From the NCBI GenBank assembly GCA_963718635.1, contig OY970367.1:2418001-2482000 (forward strand): a stretch of 64,000 nt of DNA, written 5' to 3'. Within the stretch, counting starts at the first letter, position 1; every line of letters starts with the position of its first letter. This DNA is from JAIOQJ01 sp963718635 (GTDB lineage Bacteria; Planctomycetota; Planctomycetia; Gemmatales; Gemmataceae). The notes below the pieces were generated by a model. It was not told the DNA's origin and ran no database searches. It saw only the letters and a list, made by a program, of their open reading frames with translations. Positions 1 to 11,402 of this stretch are shown one piece after another. A program made the translations under genes and the position numbers.

Positions 1-368
1 GCAGCGTAGAATGGCATTAACTTAAGCTTTAAATCACGCCGCTTTGGGTAGTTAAACCGGTAAAGCGAACACCCTGAAAGGGTGCAGGAGTGCTGCGATG
101 CAAAGCTTCCAGCGCTCTTTCAGAGCGCTGGAAAAGCTGCGAAGCGTACCCTGGGCGGCGCGAGCGCTTGCCCTCGGCTGGGGTCCATCAGGCCTTCGGC
201 CTGCAAGTGGTCGGCATCAAAACGCCACTGGAACGTGTGAAGTTGTCGCCTCATCCGCCAATACCCAATCCCCAACGCCCCGCCCAACTCATATCTTTTC
301 ATCAGGAACTCGCTTCAGGCAGGATGCGCCTTCTTTCATTCGCGTCGATTGCTGAAAGCTGAAGGCCG
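1..368. other. Gene-free leader with small hairpin and repeat I
   Basis: No convincing gene is seen. The stretch holds a 10-bp hairpin at 109-131 (CCAGCGCTCT/AGAGCGCTGG) and a copy of a dispersed motif at 153-203 (GGGCGGCGCGAGCGCTTGCC followed by GGCCTTCGGCCTG) that recurs at 15382-15433. Short open frames here have no recognisable protein features. Confidence 0.5.
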
Positions 369-2880
369 ATGTCCACACCGATGATGCAGCAGTACCGAGA
401 CGCCAAGGCTCGGCATCCGGGGATGATGCTGCTTTTCCGGATGGGCGACTTTTACGAGACCTTCGAAGAAGATGCCGAGCTTCTTTCCCGCGTGCTCGGC
501 CTGACGTTGACGAGCCGGGATAAGTCGATCCCGATGGCGGGCTTTCCGCACCATTCGCTCGAAGGCCATCTGCGCAAGCTGTTGCAACTGGGCCATCGGG
601 TGGCCGTCTGCGATCAAGTTGAAGATGCAGCCCTCGCCAAGGGTTTGGTGAAGCGCGAAGTGACGCGCGTCGTCACGCCCGGCACCATCACCGAAGATGA
701 ACTGCTCGACCCCCGGCAGCCAAACCATCTGGCAGCGCTCTATCCATCAAAGAACGCTTATGGGTTGGCCTGGGTCGAACTTTCCACGGGTGAATTCTTT
801 GCCGGCGATGTTCCGCCCGATCGACTGGCCGATGAGCTCAACCGCTTGAGTGCGGCCGAGTGCCTGCTGTCGCAAAGTGAAATCGCCAAGCTCGATAGCA
901 AGATGCGGCCTCGATGCTGCCGAAAACATTGACGGGTGGACCCGACTGGACCTTCGACGCCAACACCGCGAAAGAGACGCTGCACAAGCATTTCGGCGTG
1001 CTTTCTCTAAGTGGCTTTGGCTTCGACGACAATCAACCCTGCCTGGTAGCTGCTGGCGGCTTGCTCATCTATTTACAGCAGACAATGAAGGCAAGTCTCG
1101 CCCATTTGCGCCAGTTGAAGACTTTCCGCACCGAACAGTTTCTACGCGCTTGATGAAGTGACTCGGCGTAGCCTGGAACTGACCCGAACTCTGCGCGACG
1201 GGCATCGCGATGGCTCCTTGCTTGGCGCGATGGATCGTACCGTTACGCCGATGGGCGCACGGTTGCTTCACGATTGCTTGTTAGCGCCGCTGGCCAGTCG
1301 TGAGCCGATCGAAGCCCGGCTCAATGCCGTCGATGAACTGGTGAAGGAACATTCGCTGCGGAGCGACCTGCGCGAACTGCTGAAAGCCGTACACGATCTG
1401 CAACGGCTGACTGCGCGGATCTCGACGGGGCGCGCCAATCCCAAAGATCTGGCGGCCGTCGCGCGTACGCTCAGGCTATTACCGAAATTCAAAGCGAGAA
1501 TCACCGGTCGTAAAGCGAAGTTGTTGGCCGACCTCGAAGGCCGGCTTGAACTTTGCCACGATCAACGCGAATTGCTCGACAAAGCGTTGGTGGACGATCC
1601 GCCTTATAAAGCCAATGAGGGTGGCGTGATCCGCGAGGGGTATCATGTCGAACTCGATGAACTTCGCAAGCTTGCCAGCGAAGGCAAATCGTGGATCGCC
1701 CGCTATCAAGCGCAGGAAGTAACGCGCACGGGTATCACCAGTCTCAAAGTCGGTTTCAACCAAGTTTTCGGCTACTACATCGAAATAACGCACGTTCACT
1801 CGGCCAAGGTGCCGGCCGACTATATCCGCAAACAGACGCTTAAAAATGCCGAACGCTACATCACGCCGGAGCTCAAAGAGTACGAAGAGAAAGTTCTGAC
1901 GGCCGAAGAACGCAGCCTTACTTTGGAACTCGAACTCTTCGCCAAGCTGCGCAACTTGATAGCCGCCCAAACAGCACGCCTTCTGGCGACCGCCGACGTG
2001 CTGTCGCAGATCGATTTTCTGGCGGGCTTGGCGGAACTTGCTGCTTCGCGCCAATACGTTCGGCCTATGCTCTGCGATGAGCCGATGTTGGAACTGCGCG
2101 AGGGCCGGCATCCGGTGTTGGATCAATCGCTGCCGCCGGGCACGTTCGTCCCCAATGATGTTTGTTTTGGGCCGGAAACAGGAATGTTTTGGCTCATCAC
2201 CGGGCCGAACATGTCCGGCAAGAGCACCTTTATCCGGCAGGTGGCGCTGCTGACGCTGATGGCCCACGTCGGCAGCTTTGTGCCCGCCAAGACTGCTAAA
2301 GTCGGCATTACCGATCGGATCTTCACGCGCGTCGGCGCCAGCGATGAACTGAGCCGGGGCTTAAGCACCTTCATGGTCGAGATGACGGAAGCGGCCAATA
2401 TTCTGAACAATGCGACGAAGGCGAGTCTCGTTATTCTCGATGAAATTGGCCGAGGCACGAGCACCTACGATGGCGTTTCACTTGCCTGGGCTATTACGGA
2501 ATATCTGCACGATACGGTGGGCGCCCGCAGTCTCTTTGCCACCCACTATCACGAATTAGCTCAATTAGCGGAATCACTCAAATGTTTGCGAAATTACAAT
2601 GTGCAGGTGAAGGAACTCGATAAGGAGATCATCTTCCTGCACAAGATTGCGCCGGGCAACGCCGAGCGAAGCTATGGCATCCATGTCGCTCGGCTGGCAG
2701 GCGTGCCTGAGAGTGTGCTGCAAAGAGCCGAAGACGTGTTGGTCGAGCTGGAAGCCCGGCATCAACTTCCGCAATCGCAAAGCCGGCGCATCGTCGTGCC
2801 GCCGGAGCGTGCGCAAGAAAAAGAAGCCGGGGCAGGGGGAGAGCCTTTTTGGCGGCGAGTCGGCGGAGAAGGCCGAATAG
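369..2880 (+). CDS. mutS: DNA mismatch repair ATPase MutS (frameshifted)
   Basis: MutS recognises mismatches and small loops and starts methyl-independent or MutL-dependent repair. The N-terminal mismatch-binding signature is visible early (MGDFYETFEEDAELLSR, with the conserved Phe-x-Glu mismatch wedge), followed by connector, lever and clamp regions. The ATPase carries Walker A GPNMSGKSTFIRQ near 2200-2240 and Walker B LVILDEIGRGTS near 2430-2460, then the FATHYHEL signature. The reading frame breaks near 905 (one base missing) and near 1146 (one base extra). A third break near 2805 is likely: after it the alternative frame ends KKKKPGQGESLFGG... at 2880, whereas the frame as read runs on to 2954 inside a repeat. 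Function is certain; whether the breaks are real or consensus errors is not. Confidence 0.93.
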
Positions 2881-2902
2881 GCGTGGGGGGCGCTGCAATC
2901 GA

Positions 2903-3000
2903 CACACTAACTCGGTGCGTTAGCGAGTTTCTGTTTGCGTCTTGCCAATCATAACGCTAACGCTTCGGTGATTGCCTCGCTGACGCGTCGGGTTAGTGTG
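2903..3000. repeat. Palindromic element A, copy 1
   Basis: Imperfect palindrome about 98 bp long with outer arms starting CACACTAACTCGG and ending GGGTTAGTGTG, and inner arms around CGTTAGCG and CGCTAACG. It lies directly downstream of mutS. Three better-conserved copies occur at 17375, 44457 and 58387. No coding capacity is apparent. Confidence 0.8.
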
Positions 3001-3143
3001 AAGGCGTTGTTTCAGAGCTTAATTGCACGTATAAGCTTCTTCTCCGGTCGCTCACGCTCCCGGCTCGCCTTACGAACTTTGTATTTGCGTCGTTTCGCGA
3101 GTATCATGCGTAGGAAGAAGGTCAATCGTCAAAGAAGCCTGCC

Positions 3144-3633
3144 ATGCAATATCTCATCGATGGATACAACCTGCTTCATGCCATCGGTTGGGCGCCGGCA
3201 CGCGGCGTTTCGCTGCAGCGTTCGCGCTGTGCCTGCTCGATTGGCTGGCCACTGAACTGCAGGATCGGGTGGAGAACGTCTCGGCCGTCTTCGATTCCGC
3301 GCAAGATTGGGGTGGCAACGAAACGATTCATCGGGGCATTCATCTCCGTTTTTGCGCGGCGAGACGGCCGATGATCTCATCGAAAAAATTATCCGCGATG
3401 AACCCTTGCCTGCCACCTTAACGGTTGTGTCGAACGATCATCGGCTGCAGCAGGCCGCTCGACGCCGAGGCTGTGTTTCCTGGAACTGCGGCGACTATCT
3501 CGATTGGATCGTCGTCGGCAAGAAGAAGACGGTTGTCAAAGCAGCGGCAGTGGACGACAAGCCAGTTGACGTATCCGCCGATGAGATGGCCCAATGGCTG
3601 CTTGCATTCGACGAGCGCATACGGCAACGGTAA
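3144..3633 (+). CDS. YacP-like NYN-domain RNA-binding/nuclease protein (frameshifted)
   Basis: The start MQYLIDGYNLLHAIGW carries the first conserved Asp of NYN/PIN-like nucleases of the DUF901/YacP type. The later block TVVSNDHRLQQAARRRGC matches the second acidic motif (SxD) of the same family, and GETADDLIEKI is the middle acidic motif. YacP-like proteins are thought to act in RNA maturation. The frame breaks twice: near 3227, and near 3350 within a five-T run where one more T would restore HLRFLRGETADD. The reassembled protein is about 163 residues, normal for the family. It follows mutS and a repeat; no operon partner is evident. Confidence 0.75.
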
Positions 3634-3670
3634 GTTTGCTCCTTCGCGTTACTTCAATCGAGAAATTGCC

Positions 3671-5803
3671 ATGCTTCATCTGTGCCAATCCATTTCGTTG
3701 GCGGCGGCTTTGTGCGTCATCGCGGCTGTTCCTCCCGCGTTGCTGGCTCAAGCGCCGAAGAGAAAGCACTGCCGAAGGGCAAAGGCAATCTGGCTACGCC
3801 CGATCCGCTCGAGCTAAAGCCTGGGGAATCGCTATCGTTTATGACGCCGGTGGTACGGCCTGCACCCATCAAAGGCGCGGCGCAGTTGGACCATCGAAAC
3901 CAAACTGCATCGCGGTTCACCCAGCTCGTTGAGCGTCAGCCCGGATGGTACGATCCTCGCCACCGGCGGCCACGATGGCATCATCCGCGTGTGGGACACA
4001 ACCAACGGCAAGCTGCTGCGCGTTTTGGTGGGGCACGATTCGTCGGTGCATGGCGTCGCTTTTTCACCCGATGGCAATTTCTTGGCTTCAACCGGAAGTT
4101 TCGACCTGACCGCGCACGTTTGGAATGCCAAAACGGGAATGCCCTTGCGCGTGCTGAAAAAACATAAAGGCCATACTTCGGGCGTCTATTGGTCGCCGGA
4201 CAGCGCGACTTTAATTGTCACCGGTGGGGATAGTGCGTTCGCGACCATTTGGGATCCGGCAAACAACCGGCAGATTCGTTCGATTGAAATCGGCATGTCC
4301 ATCGAGGGCGCCGCCCTTTCGCCGGATGGCAAGCTCTTTGCATTTGCAACGCCGAACGGCGCGTCGATTTGGAAGACGGCCGACGGCTCGAACGTTGGGC
4401 AGATCAGGGTAGCGGGAAACAAAGCGTTTGCGGTTGGCTGGTCCCCCGACAGCAAAAAGCTTTTGGTAGGCGCGACGAAGACAGTGGACGTGTGGGATGT
4501 CGAAGGCAACAAATTAGTAAATAGCCTGGGAGGCACCGGCAGGGCTGTCGCCTGGTCTCCCGATGGACTGATGATTGCCACGAGTTACGGTGTCACCACT
4601 CAACTCTTCGATGGCGTAACCTTCGCGCCGCTGCGCAACGATGCCGTGCCTGCCCTGGCCTTAGATTGGAATAAAAAGAGCGGTGTGCTAGCAGCTGTCT
4701 CGCCTCAAAATGCCTACATCGTTGATGCGAAAGACGAGAAAAAGAACCGCTCTTTTCCGGTGGGAGAAGGGAGTTCGATGCTCTGGTCGCCGGGTCGGCC
4801 GATCGTCTCGGGCATCGATGATACGACTCTAAAACTTTGGGATGCCGTCAGCGGCAAGCTGCTGCATACGTTGACCGGTCATACCGATGCCGTGCTGGCG
4901 GCGGCCTGGTCGCGCGATGGCAAATATCTGGCGACGGCGGGCAAAGACGCTACCACCCGGATTTGGGATGGCAAGACCGGCGCTTTGACGCGAACCCTGA
5001 GTGGTCATTCGAAGGAAGTCAAAGCGCTCGCGTGGTCGCCGGATGGCAGATTGGTGACCGGCAGCGCCGACAACAAGGTGCTCATCTTTCCGGCGGACTC
5101 CGACAAGCCGAAGGCGTTGACGGCACACACGCATCCGGTCACCACGCTCGTCTGGCGCGATGCGAACACGCTGCTCTCGGGAAGCGAGGATGGCAAAATC
5201 CATTTCTGGAATACCGAAGCCGCTAAGCCGAATCTGACTATCGATGTGGAACACGATATCTTCGCCATTGCCTTGTCAAAGGATGGAAACTACCTCGCCT
5301 GCGGCAGCAATGATGACGTCGCCCGCATCTACAGCATGTCCAACGGCAAACCAATACTTCAGTTAGACGCGAGTAAAGGGGCGGCCATCTACTACAACCT
5401 TTCGTGGTCGCCCGATGGAGCCTACGTCGCCACCACGAACTATTGGATGCAACTTTGGAACGCCAAGACGGCGAAATTGCTTCACTCGTATCAGGTTGCC
5501 GGCGCTACGCACAGCATCAGCTGGTCAGCAGATGGCCGAACGACGATCGCCAGTTGCATGGATCGCGCAGTCCGCTTTTGCGAAACGCCTACAGGCGCCT
5601 TGCGCGGCACGATGATCGCCGGGGGCAAGCAGATCGTCAGCATTTCGGGCGAAGGCCATTATCGAGCGCCCGCCGATGCCGAAGGGGAATTGGTTTACGT
5701 AATCCAGACCGAACGCTCCCAAGACACCTACGACCTGAAAACCTTTTCCACGAAGTTCGCGTGGAAGAACAATTCCGCTGCGGTGAAGGGTTTGGGAAAT
5801 TAG
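3671..5803 (+). CDS. Secreted multi-WD40 beta-propeller protein (frameshifted N-terminus)
   Basis: A signal peptide (MLHLCQSISLAAALCVIAAV..ALLAQAP) is followed by a short linker and a long series of WD40 repeats from about 3930 to 5780. The recurring signature is (W/F)SPDGxxxA followed by xxxDxxW, as in WSPDG, IRVWD, AHVWN, ATIWD, LKLWD and TRIWD; at least twelve blades are visible, enough for two propellers. Such proteins act as interaction scaffolds; no enzymatic domain is seen. Frame breaks lie near 3757 (a G seems missing in CCGAAG) and near 3893 (an extra T). The gene ends just before palindrome C1, which could end transcription. Large WD40 proteins of this style are common in Planctomycetota. 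Confidence 0.85.
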
Positions 5804-5813
5804 CGAAAAGTTA

Positions 5814-5924
5814 GGCGAGCCGAACTGCGTGAGAAGTCGGGTGCTATCATCACCCGGCAGCTTACGTGTTCGGCTCGCCCGTCGAAAGCGCTCCGCTGCG
5901 CAAAGCCTTCGCGTCGCGGCTAAC
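5814..5924. repeat. Composite repeat: palindrome C copy 1 plus half-element B copy 1
   Basis: Positions 5814-5879 form a palindrome with perfect 12-bp ends (GGCGAGCCGAAC / GTTCGGCTCGCC). It is followed at once by 5884-5924, the right half of element B (GAAAGCGCTCCGCTGCGCAA... ending GTCGCGGCTAAC). It sits between the convergent WD40 and TPR genes and could act as a bidirectional terminator. The same C-B pairing is seen at 50060-50301. Confidence 0.75.
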
Positions 5925-5962
5925 GTAGCATTCGGAAACCTCCGGGAGCCGCTCTTTCCAAC

Positions 5963-8900
5963 TCACTTAAATCGCACTTGCAGATAACCCAGGGCGGAGA
6001 ACATGTTGTAGACCGAGGACAGTTGGGCATTTGCCGCGGCCCCAACCGACAACCAGGTGCAGACATCGTAGTTGAACAATGCCCGCAGGTTGTGGAAGGT
6101 AACGAGGTTGCTGTCCGTCATGATGCCGTACTGGAGCGAGTACCAGCACTGGTTCGAGTGAGCGAAGTAATCGCGGCTGAGCCAGTGCCACCATTCGATT
6201 CGCAGTTCCATCTGCGTGTACGAATTGGGTGCGAAGTAAGGATGCACGGCGCCGAAAATATTAGCCGGGTCAATCGGGTTGGTCGGGAAAGTCGTTCCTT
6301 CACGATAGCCCCAATAGTAGAGCCGTTCGGCGATCTTCAACATTTTGGGCGGCAGAGTCAGGGCAAGTTCGTTGAAGAGGTACAACGAGTTCATGTCGTT
6401 GTTGTCCGAATAGTGGCCATAGCGATACTCGCCGCCGAAGCCCCATTGGCGAGTCGGACGGAAGTCGGCGCCGCCGTAGAGGCCGTAGCGATAGATGTCC
6501 TGCCGAATCGATTCGCCGTTCTCGGCCACGTTTTCGAGGTAGCCGCCGCTGCGGAACGATGCCCATTCGCAGAACTGGTAGATGCTGCCGATGTCGAACG
6601 TCGGCCGAGTCTTGAAGCCGTTCTTGAACTGCTCGACGTTCACTTGGCCGTAAAGCAGCAACAGATCGTCGAGGCGCTTCTGAGCGCGGATGAAGGGCAG
6701 GTTGCCGACGGCATCCGGGTAATTGAAGCGCGAGTGATAGAGGGCCCCCGTGTAACCGAGTTGTAAATACTCGGTCTCATCACCGAGCGGGATGCGGCCG
6801 GCGACCGTGCCGGTTTCGCGGGTGATGTCGGCCAAGCCGTTGCGACCGCGCTGGTAGAAGTATTGGCCGGCCAGGTCAAGCTTGGGACCCATTTCTGCAT
6901 TAGCTCGCGAAGCGGCAACCATCGAATCGCGATGGGTTGGATCGACGTTCAGCACTTGGCTGTAAGTATCGATAGCTCGACTCGTGAACTGCAACGAACT
7001 GAACTGTTGGCCAAGGCCGAACATTGTTTCGGTGTTGGTCGGCTCGAACTGGGCAGCGCCTTGCAAGGCCGTGACGGCCGAATACTTTCGGTAGTCCTTC
7101 AATTCCAAGGCATCTTCTTCGAACCGGATGGCCGAGTAGCTGGCGGCTCGGGCGTCGTAATCCGCAACCAGTCGTTGCATCGCCAAGCGCAAGTCGGGGT
7201 CGGGAACCGTAACCGACAGCCGGCCGAGTTCTTTTCGCAGGCCGGGTCCGGCGCCGCCGATGATGTACGGTTGCAGAAAGGCGGCCGCCTTGGGGTTGCG
7301 CGTCATCACGTCGTTGATATTGGTGACCAGCGCATCATCCGGGCTCGGCCTTTGCAGTTGTTCCCAGGATGATCGGGCCGCACTGTACTGGTGGTCGGCA
7401 TAGAGAACGCGGGCTCGTTCCCGGCGTGGGGCGAATTGATCGGGATCGAACTGAATCAGCTGATCGTACTGGCCGCTCGATTTGCGGAAATTCTGAGCGA
7501 TGGCGAACGAACGGGCCATGGCCATATGGCCGCGGAAGTTCGTCTGCGACAGGCGCAGGATGTTCTGCGAAGTCTGGAAGACATCGGCCGGCTGGCCGGA
7601 GAAGCGGGACAGCCGTTGTTGGCTATCGACCATTCGCAGCAGGGTCGGCAAGTGATGCGGATCCTGAGCGAGCAACGAGGCGCAGATTTCGATGACCCGT
7701 TGGTCTTCGTAGTCCGCATAGTACAGGCTGGCGATGATGAGCCGATTGCGGAACTCGCCGCCCGGCAGCCCGGCGAGGCAAGTCATGAACTGTTTGGCGC
7801 GCTCGGTGTTGCCGAGCTTTTCGTGAGCGCGAATCAGGCCATAGTAGGCGTCGATCTTCCGGCCACTGGGCCGTGAGATGAGGATTTCATATTCACGGAT
7901 GGCGTCAAGGTAACGGCCGGCGTCGATCAACGCACGACCGAGAGCGAGGCGGACAGCGACGGCATGTCCTTCGCTGCGCGGGCTCGTCGCCAGATAGCCG
8001 CGGGCCAGCGCGATCGCTTGATCGTGCATGCCGGCTTTGGAGTAGTGGCGCGTGGCGTAGGAGATCGTTGAATAGTCGCACGGATCTTCCATTAGAAGCT
8101 GGCGATCGATTTCGAGCGCTTCCTGGAACTTGCGTTGGTGCGACAGCGCGTCGGCGAAGTATCGGCGTGCCGATCGGCCGAAGCGATCGAGCGGCGGAAT
8201 CTTCGCGTACTCGGCCTTGGCACGTTCCCATTCGTCTTTGCCGTAGGCCAGATCGTAGAGCAGGCCGAGCGAAAGACGCGTTTCGTGATCGTTCTCATTA
8301 CGGCGAAGCATGTCGTGGTAGATCTGCTTCGCTTCGATGTATTCGCCCACGCGTTGATGGTAGACGGCATAGGTCGCCAGATAGTCCCGCATCTGCCGGG
8401 GCACGGGCGGAAGCTATCGAGGATTTGCCGAGCCAGCATTGGCTGACTCATCTCCAGATAGACGCGGGCCATGCCGATGATGGCGCTGCCGTTGGTCGGC
8501 TCAAGTTGCAGAATCTGATTAAACACCTGGGCGGAGAGTTCGAACTCTTCCATGCTGAAGAGCTGATCGGCCAGCGTTTCGCGGATGCCAATTTGCTCCG
8601 TGGCCATCGTCGGCAGTTCGGCGATCACTTCCATCGCCAACTGGCGTTCGCCCAGGCGGGCATGGCCGCGAACCAGGCTGACGAGCACTTCCAACAGAGT
8701 CACTTCGCGATGGCGCGGATCCTTTTCGATCTGCTTGCGCTTCTCCATAAGGAAGGGCATTGCGTCGAAAGGCATATCAAGATCGAGGATCAAGGCGCCC
8801 AGGGCGACTGGCGCTTTCGGATCGTCCGGCTTGATGCTCGAAAGCATCCGGTCGAATACGCCGAAGGCGTTGGCGAAGTCGTTGTCGTAGACATAAGCGC

Positions 8901-10015
8901 GAGCCAGTCGGACGGCATATTCCGGTTCGTAGGGCGGGGTGCGCAATGCTTCCGAATAGACGCGAATGGCCGACTTGTAGTCTTTGCCGATGACGTAGGT
9001 ATCGCCCAAGCGAATGCGGTATAGCATCGACTCGGGCTTCAGTTCGACGATCTTCTTGTACATCTCGACGGCACGCTGCAGTTCCCCGGCGGTTACCAGG
9101 ATGCCGGCATATTCCGCGCGAATGAAAACCAGATCGGGCCTTGAGCGAAGGAGTTGCTCAAAAACTTCCTTTACTTTGGTGTAGTCTTTGGTGCGCGAAT
9201 AGTTCTGGGCTGCTTCGTAGAGTAGGCGTTCGTTTGATTTGAGCGATTCGACCTCGGCGGCCAACGCGGCGTTGGACGTTCCTTCGACGCGCGGCCTGGT
9301 CGGGATCGGCTCGCCTTCAATCAACTTCGGCTCGGGGCCGACGATCACCGGCCGTTTTTCGCCCTCGACCTTTTCGGGAAGCGCTTTCGGCGGCAACGTC
9401 CAGCTTGCTGGGCGGCAGCACGATCAGCGGCAATTCCCCTTTCGGCGCGGCGGGCTCGGGCATGATCGGCGTCAACTCGACCGGCTTATCCTCTTTGGCC
9501 ATCGGCTCGATCGGTTTCAATTCCGCAGGACTGGGCAATTGCGGCGGACGATCGGCCGGCACCGGCGGCAGCGGAAGCTTGGTCGGCGGAGTCGGGATCT
9601 CCTCGTACTTCGCCAACGTAACTTCATCCGCCTTCAGATAGGCATTGAGAATGTCGCTCAGCTTGGCCCCTGCAAGCGGTTTGGCCTTCTCTTCGGGTAT
9701 TTCCACCACGTCGGGAAGATGGACCGTCGCCGGCAATTTCACCGGATCGGGCATGGCAATGACCTGACGTTCCTTCGGCGCCGGAAGTTCCTCCGGCGCC
9801 TCCGGATTCGCCTGCCAGGCGATGTCGCTTGGCGGCGCCGCCTTCAACAAGTTCATGCCATCGAGCTTCAATTGCCCGTCGATGCCGAGATAGAGAGCGG
9901 TGCCCAATAGCCCCGTGCTCGCCCAGGAATACCACTTCCGGGCCGCGCGGGCCATCAGCGGGCTACGTCGGTCGCTGGTTCGGATTGCGGATGCAGTGTT
10001 CATACCGTCCTTCAT
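5963..10015 (-). CDS. Giant TPR protein with C-terminal outer-membrane beta-barrel (frameshifted)
   Basis: Reassembled, this is a protein of about 1350 residues. An N-terminal membrane anchor (SWASTGLLGTALYLG) is followed by a Pro-rich segment of about 200 residues, then many tetratricopeptide repeats (for example RAVEMYKKIVELKP, DYKSAIRVYSEALR, RAIDTYSQVLNVDP). The last 270 or so residues are rich in alternating aromatic/polar strands (YRYGLYGGADFRP, GEYRYGHYSDN, ALGYLQVRFK) and end in a basic/aromatic tail, resembling the barrel of BcsC/PgaA-type polysaccharide export porins. The frame breaks near 9398 and 8404; the protein sequence resumes without a gap at each. Start ATG 10015 or 10003. 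A role in polymer export or cell-surface scaffolding is inference; no synthase gene is adjacent. Confidence 0.75.
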
Positions 10016-10457
10016 CAGCAAGGGTTCTGGCCTTGGGGATCGATCTCCCCGCCACAAGGTCTCGCATCGAGGCGGGCCGTCATTTTCAGCACCAACGGCA
10101 ATTCCGCGAGAATCGCGCTACGTCGGACAAGCGTCATCTTCGGCACATTTTTCCCTGTCGCTTGAAAAAAAATGCGGCAAATGCGGGAAATGATTGAAGA
10201 GCCCGGAATTCAGGCAAGAGGCGTAGAATCGGGTAGAGGCGTGCCCGTTTTTGTGGGGAACTCATTCAAAGCGAAATTGCGCAATCCGCGCTTGCCCAAA
10301 AAGAAATGCTGTAAAACATTCAAGCAATTATTGTTACAATTGACCTTGACAGTCCTTCACGAACGGGATTGTTGTATGCCGACTTTTACTCTATCCTCAA
10401 GAGAGGATCCCTTGAGGATGAAAGTGGATCGACGTGTCCTTTATACCCAAGGGCGCA
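10016..10457. other. Intergenic region without recognised gene
   Basis: This lies between the divergent TPR-barrel gene and the 10458 gene. It contains a TTGACA-like hexamer at 10346-10351 with a weak -10 candidate downstream and a TAGAAT at 10214-10219. No conserved protein or RNA was recognised. Base composition becomes more AT-rich from about 10290 onward. Confidence 0.4.
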
Positions 10458-10931
10458 ATGCCAATGACCGATAACCAAATCGGAATTCGTCTCAACAATG
10501 ACGATATTGCTGAACTCAGTCTGACTCAAGTTGTAGGCAATCAGCGTTCGCAATTCGAGAAAACGCGTAATGGTTATTGCGTGATTGATCAGCTGGTCGA
10601 ATGCAAACTAGAACAAAATCCGTTAACGCCCAAACAATTGGACGTAAGAATATCTGAGTCGGTTAATGGTTTTTGTATCGAACATCATTTGGAGAGTCAT
10701 CTAGATACAGCCATCAGTATAGCGAGAAAATGCTTTTCAACGGCGGCGAGTCTACTCGCTGAAGTCGAGCAGGACCCAGACTCGGAGGAGATGTGGATTA
10801 CGCTAACGGCCTCGGTGGCTGGCAACGTGCCGAACATTTTAGCTTGCTATAACAACTACTCATCTGAGTGGGTTGCGTCCACTCCTTCGCCACAACGATT
10901 TATGGTAAGACTTGCACTTAACGTGATATAG
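10458..10931 (+). CDS. Hypothetical protein upstream of HEPN gene
   Basis: A protein of about 157 residues that I do not recognise. It is acidic and soluble, with no signal peptide or membrane helix, and contains a central segment rich in His/Glu (IEHHLESHLDTAISIARKCF). It ends ten bases before the HEPN gene, so the two are probably cotranscribed. Codon use and base composition are more AT-rich than the flanking genes, suggesting acquired DNA. Start ATG 10458 is preceded by AAGGG; an upstream GTG at 10434 and ATG 10464 are alternatives. It might be the partner or antitoxin of the HEPN protein, but that rests on position only. Confidence 0.6.
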   Translation: MPMTDNQIGIRLNNDDIAELSLTQVVGNQRSQFEKTRNGYCVIDQLVECKLEQNPLTPKQLDVRISESVNGFCIEHHLESHLDTAISIARKCFSTAASLLAEVEQDPDSEEMWITLTASVAGNVPNILACYNNYSSEWVASTPSPQRFMVRLALNVI

Positions 10932-10940
10932 TTTTCACTA

Positions 10941-11402
10941 ATGCCCATGATACCAACCCAATTTCTTTTTCTTGCCGAAAGGCTTCTGCAAAACGAAAAA
11001 TGCGCCGAAGGCTTACGCACTGCAATCAGTCGGGCTTATTACGCGGCATTCAATGAAGCGAAGAATTTTCTAGAACGTGTGCCGGGAGTAAAGGTAACGT
11101 CCGGGTCAGCGTGTCATGCAGACGTTCAACGCCATTTTGTTAATCTTGGAGATTTAGACGTTGAGAAAATTGGGCATGACCTCGCTACATTGCATACCTG
11201 GAGGCTGAAGGCAGACTACAAGCTATCCGACAGTTCTGTAGAAGGCGCATCGACAGCATTACTTTATGTGACGATGGCTAGAGAAATTTGTGGCAAGATC
11301 ACTACGTGCAAATCTGCTGCTAAAATGTCGGCTCTGAGTCCAGCAATCTTGAAAAACAACAAGCTCTTGAGAGAGGGCGCGCCCGCTCAAAAAAAGTCGT
11401 AA
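10941..11402 (+). CDS. HEPN-domain protein
   Basis: This 153-residue protein carries the HEPN signature SRAYYAAFNEAK at residues 30-41, the first helix motif of the (Y)YA-type HEPN fold, followed by a His-containing helix (CHADVQRHF, His59 and His65). HEPN proteins are all-helical and are often RNases of toxin-antitoxin, Abi or CRISPR-associated systems. The canonical catalytic Rx4-6H motif is not clearly present, so it may be a non-catalytic or substrate-binding member. It is immediately downstream of an unknown 157-residue gene. The C-terminal 40 residues are low in conservation-like pattern and basic. Confidence 0.7.
   Translation: MPMIPTQFLFLAERLLQNEKCAEGLRTAISRAYYAAFNEAKNFLERVPGVKVTSGSACHADVQRHFVNLGDLDVEKIGHDLATLHTWRLKADYKLSDSSVEGASTALLYVTMAREICGKITTCKSAAKMSALSPAILKNNKLLREGAPAQKKS

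Noticed and set aside
1479..2267. 262-codon open frame antisense to mutS
   Set aside because: It mirrors the conserved MutS ATPase region and is a shadow.
5978..6766. 262-codon open frame antisense to the TPR-barrel gene
   Set aside because: The opposite strand carries the conserved TPR/barrel protein; the antisense product has no family features.
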